From contig JABDHA010000043.1 of assembly GCA_013285705.1 (NCBI GenBank), forward strand, positions 1-35,412: DNA of 35,412 nt. Direction: 5' to 3'. Each line of letters opens with the position of its first letter. Position 1 is the first letter of the stretch. This DNA is from Acidobacteriota bacterium. Lineage in GTDB: Bacteria; Acidobacteriota; Terriglobia; Terriglobales; Acidobacteriaceae. The notes beneath the pieces were generated by a model. It had not been told where the DNA came from, ran no database searches, and saw nothing but the letters and a program-made list of their open reading frames with translations. Made by a program: the position numbers and the translations under genes. This document shows positions 30,049 to 35,412 of this stretch, piece after piece.

Positions 30049-30696
30049 TTACTTTCGGAGCACGGGCTTGAGCGCCTGGAATACATTGCGTGCGACCTGC
30101 TCGTTGCCTTTTTCCGTTGCGTGGATGCCATCTTCCTGCATGGAGCCGGGAACCCCATACACATTTTTGAGCAGGAAGGGAATGGACGGAACCTTGTATT
30201 TGCGCGCGAGCAGCGAATAGGTGTCGTTGAACTGCTGGATGTAGTCGGGGCCATAGTTGGGCGGCAGAGTAATTCCGGCGAGTACAACTTTGATTCCGGC
30301 TTTGAGCAGCGTGGAGACGATCTGATCTAAATTCTGGCGAGTGATGGCAATGGGTAGACCGCGCAGGCCGTCATTGCCGCCGAACTCCACGACAACAATT
30401 TGCGGATGAAGTGCGAGCACGTCTTTTAACCTGTCTACCCCGTCCTTTGTTGTATTGCCGTCGATGCCTTTATTGACGACGTGGTATTGATAGCCTTGGC
30501 TGTCGAGGTCGTGTTGCAGATAGTCTGGATAGGCGTGGCCAGATGCGGCGCCGTGGCCAGCAGTGAGCGAGTCGCCAAAACAGACAATGACAGGCAGATC
30601 GTGATTCGTACCCTTTGCTTGTGCCGCGCAGTCGCGATGGAACGTAGTGGCAATGCAGAACGTAAATAGAAGCAGCAGAACGTGTCGGCGCGTCAC
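30049..30696 (-). CDS. SGNH/GDSL arylesterase (TesA-like), exported
   Basis: A 215-residue SGNH hydrolase, probably periplasmic. From the GTG at 30696 a signal peptide runs TRRHVLLLLFTFCIATTF to about residue 27 (CAAQA). The family blocks are: block I FGDSLTAG with Ser43, block III FGGNDG with Asn108, and block V DGIHAT with Asp189 and His192. It acts on esters or thioesters like TesA. The frame stays open far upstream, but that stretch is antisense to the ABC genes. It is divergent from the ABC ATPase gene 30 bp away, the same arrangement as tesA with ybbA-ybbP in enterobacteria. Confidence 0.93.
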   Translation of the reverse strand: MTRRHVLLLLFTFCIATTFHRDCAAQAKGTNHDLPVIVCFGDSLTAGHGAASGHAYPDYLQHDLDSQGYQYHVVNKGIDGNTTKDGVDRLKDVLALHPQIVVVEFGGNDGLRGLPIAITRQNLDQIVSTLLKAGIKVVLAGITLPPNYGPDYIQQFNDTYSLLARKYKVPSIPFLLKNVYGVPGSMQEDGIHATEKGNEQVARNVFQALKPVLRK

Positions 30697-30726
30697 ATAG
30701 GTATTGTAAGGGGATCGGAGCCAGGA

Positions 30727-31422
30727 ATGATCGAAGTGCGAGGACTGAAGAAGTCGATTCGCAATGGAAACAGGACGGTAGAGATTCTGAAGGGAATCGA
30801 TTTGAGCGTGCCACAAGGGCAGTTCCTGGCAATCATGGGAGCTTCGGGAAGCGGCAAGAGCACTCTGCTGGGATTGTTGGCGGGACTCGATGCTCCAACG
30901 GAGGGTGCGGTCCTGGTGGATGGAACGGACATCAGCCAATTGCCGGAAGACAAGCTGGCGCAGGTGCGCGGAAAGAAAATCGGATTTGTGTTTCAGTCCT
31001 ATCAGCTGATTCCAACGCTGACGGCGCTCGAAAATGTTCTCCTTCCATACGAGCTGAACGCGGAGGGCGGCGATGGAAAGAGACGCGCTACTGCATTGCT
31101 CGAGACGGTTGGATTGGCGGATCGCCTTCATCACTATCCGGTGCAACTCTCGGGTGGCGAGCAGCAGCGTGTGGCGCTGGCGCGGGCCTTCGTTGTAGAG
31201 CCGCCGATTGTGCTGGCGGACGAGCCTACGGGGAATCTGGACTCGAGCAACGGACAGCATGTGCTCGATCTGCTGACGAAGCGCCAGCGTGAAGCGAACA
31301 CGACATTGGTGCTGGTTACGCACGACAGGCAGATTGCGGATCGCGCCGACCGGCGCATTTTTCTGCGCGACGGTCGCATTGTTTCCGATGAAAGCGGAAA
31401 GCAGGATGGGAATGGAGATTGA
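30727..31422 (+). CDS. ABC transporter ATP-binding protein (YbbA-like)
   Basis: A 231-residue ATPase of the LolD/MacB/YbbA class that drives a mechanotransmission-type transporter. Walker A is MGASGSGKST (about 38-47), the Q-loop VFQSYQLIPTLTALENVLLP, the signature LSGGEQQRVALARAF, Walker B IVLADEPTGNLDS, and the H-loop VLVTHDRQIA. The ATG at 30727 has GGAG seven bases upstream; a further-upstream start would run into the divergent esterase gene. Its last codons overlap the permease start, so the pair is translationally coupled. In other bacteria this pair with TesA is linked to lipid or hydrophobic cargo export, which is not proven here. Confidence 0.94.
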   Translation: MIEVRGLKKSIRNGNRTVEILKGIDLSVPQGQFLAIMGASGSGKSTLLGLLAGLDAPTEGAVLVDGTDISQLPEDKLAQVRGKKIGFVFQSYQLIPTLTALENVLLPYELNAEGGDGKRRATALLETVGLADRLHHYPVQLSGGEQQRVALARAFVVEPPIVLADEPTGNLDSSNGQHVLDLLTKRQREANTTLVLVTHDRQIADRADRRIFLRDGRIVSDESGKQDGNGD

Positions 31423-33988
31423 TCAAAAACCCGCGCTTGGCTGGGATACGGCGGCAAAGATTGCCTGGCGCGAATTACGCGCCTCGCGGACGAAGTTCCT
31501 ATTTGTAATTCTTTCAGTTGCAATTGGCGTTGCGTCGTTAACCGGGGTCCGCGGTTTCAGCGAGTCCTTCCAGAAAACGCTGCTCGATCAGGCACGGAGC
31601 ATTATGTCAGCGGATCTTTCGGCGCGGATGTTCCGGCTTATTACCCCGCAGGAAAATGCGAAGCTGGATGCGTTGGCTGCCGCCAAGGGCGTTGAACGTA
31701 CTTCGGTCACGGAAACAGTTTCGATGGCGTCGTTGCAGGGTGATCCGGTTCCGCTGCTGGTGTCATTGAAAGTGGTGGACCCGGCGAAGTACCCGTTTTA
31801 TGGGACGGTGATCCTGAATCCTGCAGGCGATTTGCGCACTACACTCACCGATTCATCGGTGGTTGTGGACGACAATCTGCTGGTGCGGTTGCGCGCCAAG
31901 GTGGGAGACACGCTGAAGATAGGCGGTCAATATTTTCGTATTGCTGCGGTGATTGAAAAAGAGCCGGACCGATTGACGGCAGGTGTTGGCCTGGGGCCAC
32001 GCGTGATGATGACGCGGACCGCTGTCGATAGGACAGGTCTGTTGCAGGCGGGAAGCCGCGCCACAGAGCGGTACCTGTTTAAGTTGTCGCCACAAAGCGG
32101 GAAAGTGGGGGATGCGCGCGGCGATCTTGAAAAGATTTTGCCGGATGGGCAGATTACTGATTTTCGCGAGACGAGTCCGGCGCTCTCAGAAGGGCTGGAT
32201 CATGCAACCGGATTGTTGAGCCTGATTTGCCTGGTCGCAATGGTGCTGGGAGCGATTGGCGTAGGGATGGCAATGCGCGCGCATCTGCAGCAGCGTATCG
32301 ACATTCTGGCGATTATGAAGTCGATTGGCGCGCGGTCTTCGGATATTCTGCGCATCTATTTGTTACAGACACTGTTACTTGGAACGATTGGCGCGCTGCT
32401 GGGGATCGCGCTTGGTCTGGGCGTCGAATGGGCTCTACCATTTTTCTTTGGAAAACTTCTGCCCATTCAGCCGCCGTTGCGGCTGCCGGTGCGCTCGGTG
32501 TCGGCTGCATTTGGGACAGGAATTTTGACGACGATACTCTTCTGCCTGCCGCCGCTGCTCGATGTGCGGAAGATTCGCCCGAGCATTGTGCTGCGCAAGA
32601 CTGTTGAGGGCGGCGATGCGGATGGCAAGATGAGCGTGTGGAAACGGATTCGTGAGAATCAAGCTCAATGGATTTCTGCCGTTGTGATTGTTCTTGCGCT
32701 TGGGGGGATCGCGGCTGCTCTTGCCGATTCCATGGTGGTAGGGAAGTGGTTTGCTGCTGCGCTCTGTGGACTACTCGTTGTCATCCTTGGACTGGCAGCC
32801 GTAACACTGCGTACGTTGCGGGCATTTCTCAATAAGACACGGCTGCATCTGCATTCGGCACTGCGTCATGGACTGGCAAATCTTTATCGGCCCGGCAATC
32901 AGTCGGCGGCGGTGCTGGCGGCGTTGGGCACGGGTGTCATGCTGATTCTGAGCGTTTTCCTGATGCAGCATGCGATTGTCAACCGGATGAATTCCGATGC
33001 GACGACGAGTGCGGCGAATATCTTCCTTGTCGATATCAGTCAGGATGAGGTGCAGGGAGTGAAGGATCTCGTGCTGCATCAACCGGGCGTGCAGAACAAG
33101 TTCGAGGCGATTCCCATTGTGTCTGCACGTATTACGGCCGTCGATGGCGTGCCCACAGATCAGTTAAAGGTGAAGAATTATCCGAAACGCCTGCTCTCGT
33201 CTATTTCGTTGACATGGGCGGATGCGGTGCCCGAGGGCGTGAAAGTCACACAGGGAAAATGGTGGACGAAGAGCGATGCGGATGGGCTCGCGGTAGTAGA
33301 CCACGCGGCGCGCAGATTGAATCTTCATCCGGGATCGGCGGTCGATTTTGCATCGGGTGAGACGATCATTCATACGCATGTTGTGGCGATTTATAAAGCC
33401 GAAGGCGAACACGTGTTTGCGCGCAGCGAATTTGTTTTACCGTCAGGACCGCTTAAAGGGTTGCCGAATGTCTGGTACGCGGCGGTGCATGTGCCGTCGA
33501 AGCAGATTGCTTCGATGGAGCGAGCATTATTCGCGGCGTATCCTACGGTGACGGTGATCAATATCGCAGACATACTGGATACGGTGCAGGGCGTGGTGCA
33601 TCAGATCACGCTAGTGATTCGCTTCCTTGCAGGATTTTCCATTCTTTCCGGAGCGATCATTCTTGCTTCGAGCGTGGCGAGTACCCGTTTCAGAAGGATT
33701 CGCGAGGTGGTGGTGTTGAAGACGCTGGGGGCGACGCGTAATCGGATTGCTACCGTGTTCAGCGTGGAATTTGTTGTTCTTGGATTGCTGGCCGGGTTTG
33801 TGGGCGTGATCTTCGCTAATTTACTGACGCGCGTATTGCTGCACAAGATGGAGGTCCCGTATCATCCTGAATTTGCTGTGAGTGGAATTTCTGTGATTGC
33901 GACAGCTGTGCTCGCGGTGATTACCGGATGGTTTGCCAGCTTCAGGATTCTCGGGCAGAAGCCGCTGGAAGTGTTGCGGGAGGAGTAA
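31412..33988 (+). CDS. ABC transporter permease (YbbP-like, FtsX superfamily)
   Basis: An 858-residue inner-membrane permease with the YbbP layout. The first helix is at about residues 25-45 (FLFVILSVAIGVASLTGV), a large periplasmic domain follows to about 250, and an FtsX block of three helices spans about 270-395. Two central helices lie at about 425-470, a second periplasmic domain covers about 530-720, and a final FtsX block closes with GWFASFRILGQKPLEVLREE. The ATG at 31412 has AGGA five bases upstream and overlaps the ATPase gene by 11 bp; the ATG at 31406 is nearly as good. It partners the preceding ATPase. Confidence 0.93.
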   Translation: MEIDQKPALGWDTAAKIAWRELRASRTKFLFVILSVAIGVASLTGVRGFSESFQKTLLDQARSIMSADLSARMFRLITPQENAKLDALAAAKGVERTSVTETVSMASLQGDPVPLLVSLKVVDPAKYPFYGTVILNPAGDLRTTLTDSSVVVDDNLLVRLRAKVGDTLKIGGQYFRIAAVIEKEPDRLTAGVGLGPRVMMTRTAVDRTGLLQAGSRATERYLFKLSPQSGKVGDARGDLEKILPDGQITDFRETSPALSEGLDHATGLLSLICLVAMVLGAIGVGMAMRAHLQQRIDILAIMKSIGARSSDILRIYLLQTLLLGTIGALLGIALGLGVEWALPFFFGKLLPIQPPLRLPVRSVSAAFGTGILTTILFCLPPLLDVRKIRPSIVLRKTVEGGDADGKMSVWKRIRENQAQWISAVVIVLALGGIAAALADSMVVGKWFAAALCGLLVVILGLAAVTLRTLRAFLNKTRLHLHSALRHGLANLYRPGNQSAAVLAALGTGVMLILSVFLMQHAIVNRMNSDATTSAANIFLVDISQDEVQGVKDLVLHQPGVQNKFEAIPIVSARITAVDGVPTDQLKVKNYPKRLLSSISLTWADAVPEGVKVTQGKWWTKSDADGLAVVDHAARRLNLHPGSAVDFASGETIIHTHVVAIYKAEGEHVFARSEFVLPSGPLKGLPNVWYAAVHVPSKQIASMERALFAAYPTVTVINIADILDTVQGVVHQITLVIRFLAGFSILSGAIILASSVASTRFRRIREVVVLKTLGATRNRIATVFSVEFVVLGLLAGFVGVIFANLLTRVLLHKMEVPYHPEFAVSGISVIATAVLAVITGWFASFRILGQKPLEVLREE

Positions 33989-34025
33989 GCCCATACTTCC
34001 CGCGAAACGTTGCAGGAAGTATGGG
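33989..34025. terminator. Hairpin between convergent permease and RND genes
   Basis: GCCCATACTTCC (33989-34000) pairs perfectly with GGAAGTATGGGC (34014-34025), starting at the base after the permease stop. It lacks a T-run, so it may be a transcript-end structure or a member of the CCCA...TGGG hairpin repeats seen elsewhere in the window, rather than a classic terminator. Confidence 0.55.
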
Positions 34026-34036
34026 CCGCAAATAAC

Positions 34037-35412
34037 CTATTCGTTTGCGATGCCTTCGAAGTTCTTGCGCGAAGTGAAGCGCCGCACGAGCAACGGCATA
34101 ACAAAGAGGATTGAGAAGACAGTGGTGAGCATGCCTCCGACGACGACGCGCGCGAGCGGCTGCTGTGCCTGAGCGCCGATGCCATTGGAGACAGCGGCAG
34201 GGAGCAGGCCAAGACCCGCCGCCATGCAAGCCATGACCACCGGTCGCATTTCATCGAGGCAGCCTTTTTCCAATCCGCGATTAAATCCTTCCTCACGCTG
34301 TGCGCGGCGGATTCCAGAAAGGAAGACGACCGCGCCAAGTGTTGCCACGCCAGTGAGCGATGTGAAGCCGACTGCTGCGGAGATGCTGAACGATGTGTGT
34401 GTGAGAAAGAGTGCGAGTATTCCACCGATGGCGGCGAAGGGCAGTGTGCCGACGACGATGAAGGCGTCGGTCCAGGTGCGGAACTGAATGTAGAGAAGGA
34501 CCACAATGACGGCCAGGCTGACGGGAATGATATAAGCGAGGCGACGTTGTTCTTTCTGAAGGCTGTCGAACTCGCCGGCCCAGGTGTAGTTATAGCCGGT
34601 GGGCAGCTTTACCTTGTTGGATAGTTGCTGCTTCAAATCTTGAATCGCGCTGGCGAGGTCGCGTCCGCGCACACTGAACTTGATGGGGATATAGCGGCGT
34701 CCGCCTTCGTGGTAGATCATGAAGGCGCCGTTCTTGAGGCCTACATCGGCGATCATGCCAAGCGGTACCTGCGCGCCGTCGGGAGTGGGCAAAAGGATTT
34801 TGCTGATTGCCTCTGGCGTGTCTCGATATTGCGAGGAGTAACGCAAAGAAAAGTCGAAGCGGCGGTCGCCATCGATGATTTGTGTTACCGGCGCGCCGCC
34901 GACTGCTGCCTGGACGACGCTGTTTACATCCTGCGGTTGAAGGCCGTAGCGCGCCGCTTTGCTGCGGTCAATGGAAACCATTAAGCTGGGCTGGCCTGTG
35001 ACTTTGAAGACGCCGATGTCCGCGATACCTTGGACCTTGCTCATGACGCCCTGAATCTGGTCAGCGATGCGCGTCAGGTCGTCGAAATCGTTGCCGAAGA
35101 GCTTGAGCGAGTTTTCACCCTTCACTCCCGACATTGCCTCTTCGACATTGTCCTGGATATTTTGTGAGAAGTTGAAATCGATACCTGGATATTGTTGGAA
35201 GTCCTTCTCAATAGCAGAGATCAATGTGTCCTTGTCGCCGTGAAATTGCGGCCGCCATTCCCCAGCGGGTTTCAGGCTGGCAAGAAATTCAATATTATTG
35301 AAGGTGCTGATGTCTGTACCGTCATCCGGCCGTCCCATCTGCGAGATGACCTGGGTGATCTCGGGATAACTGCGCAGCGTGGCGCGGATTTTATCGGACA
35401 TTTTCTCCGATT
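34037..35412 (-). CDS. RND efflux pump inner-membrane subunit, CusA/CzcA type (5' end beyond the window)
   Basis: About 458 C-terminal residues of a resistance-nodulation-division transporter; the reading frame stays open through base 35412, so the first half lies outside. The visible part begins in the second periplasmic porter domain (VISQMGRPDDGTDISTFNNIEF, DFNFSQNIQDNVEEAMSGVKGENSLKLFG, GVFKVTGQPSLMVSIDRSKAARYGL), typical of the heavy-metal CusA/CzcA branch. It then has the six C-terminal helices, including IPVSLAVIVVLLYIQFRTW, GVATLGAVVFLSGIRR and RPVVMACMAAGLGLLPAA. It exports metal ions or organic compounds by proton antiport. The metal-type motifs suggest the former, but the key methionines and charged residues of the first half cannot be seen. 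Confidence 0.93.
   Translation of the reverse strand, partial: SEKMSDKIRATLRSYPEITQVISQMGRPDDGTDISTFNNIEFLASLKPAGEWRPQFHGDKDTLISAIEKDFQQYPGIDFNFSQNIQDNVEEAMSGVKGENSLKLFGNDFDDLTRIADQIQGVMSKVQGIADIGVFKVTGQPSLMVSIDRSKAARYGLQPQDVNSVVQAAVGGAPVTQIIDGDRRFDFSLRYSSQYRDTPEAISKILLPTPDGAQVPLGMIADVGLKNGAFMIYHEGGRRYIPIKFSVRGRDLASAIQDLKQQLSNKVKLPTGYNYTWAGEFDSLQKEQRRLAYIIPVSLAVIVVLLYIQFRTWTDAFIVVGTLPFAAIGGILALFLTHTSFSISAAVGFTSLTGVATLGAVVFLSGIRRAQREEGFNRGLEKGCLDEMRPVVMACMAAGLGLLPAAVSNGIGAQAQQPLARVVVGGMLTTVFSILFVMPLLVRRFTSRKNFEGIANE

Noticed and set aside
30697..31323. Upstream extension of the esterase to a 424-codon frame
   Set aside because: The additional part is antisense to the ABC ATPase; the signal peptide places the start at 30696.

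Overview
The window looks like a chromosomal segment of an Acidobacteriota member, probably class Terriglobia (the Granulicella/Edaphobacter/Terriglobus kind). This is inferred from the large stand-alone MacB/FtsX-type permease of the ADOP type, a TonB-like protein with the acidobacterial N-terminal style, the G+C-rich codon use of the housekeeping genes, and the many dispersed hairpin repeats ending in CTCAGGATGAC. No rRNA is present; there is one tRNA (Arg-ACG).

Layout. 1-2576: 3'-truncated uvrA on the minus strand. 2577-4440: repeat-rich intergenic DNA around an FRG-domain gene. 4441-5664: a TetR regulator and a six-helix DUF308/HdeD-like membrane protein, with a shared operator-like motif in front of both. 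5906-7207: a Tat-exported dienelactone hydrolase and an EthD-domain protein. 7473-7706: a small repetitive protein. 7741-14136: an apparent integrative element. 14014-16467: ADOP permease. 16468-17018: repeat cluster. 17019-20720: lspA and ileS. 21113-22234: TonB-family protein. 22339-23643: pentapeptide-repeat protein with a TIR/deoxyribosyltransferase-like C-terminus. 23893-24781: very small proteins and tRNA-Arg. 25115-26407: NTF2-like, HMA-like and TlpA-like lipoprotein genes. 26587-30046: a plus-strand run of glycosyltransferase, two 6-carboxy/pyruvoyl-tetrahydropterin synthases, folE and truB. 30049-33988: a GDSL esterase divergent from an ABC ATPase/permease pair, the same arrangement as tesA-ybbA-ybbP. 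34037-35412: the C-terminal part of a CusA/CzcA-type RND pump.

The most interesting part is 7741-14136. The last 40 codons plus stop of an ADOP permease occur twice as direct copies of 123 bp, at 7741-7863 and at the true 3' end of the intact permease, 14014-14136. They are about 80% identical in DNA (98/123 by my hand count) and 37/40 in protein. Between them lie a large serine recombinase at one end, a small overlapping ORF, an Xre regulator with a perfect operator palindrome, two copies of an unknown direct repeat, and a two-gene ABC-ATPase plus TOPRIM (DUF3226-like) module divergent from a membrane protein. The simplest reading is a roughly 6.3-kb genomic island that integrates into the 3' end of an ADOP permease gene, brings its own replacement tail and pushes the old tail to its far side. 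The recombinase gene reads across the junction and takes its stop codon from the target gene. Its cargo resembles OLD/PARIS-like anti-phage systems in architecture, but this particular pair is not one I can name.

Together with the FRG gene and the pentapeptide/TIR-like gene, the window holds three possible defence-type loci among otherwise ordinary housekeeping genes.
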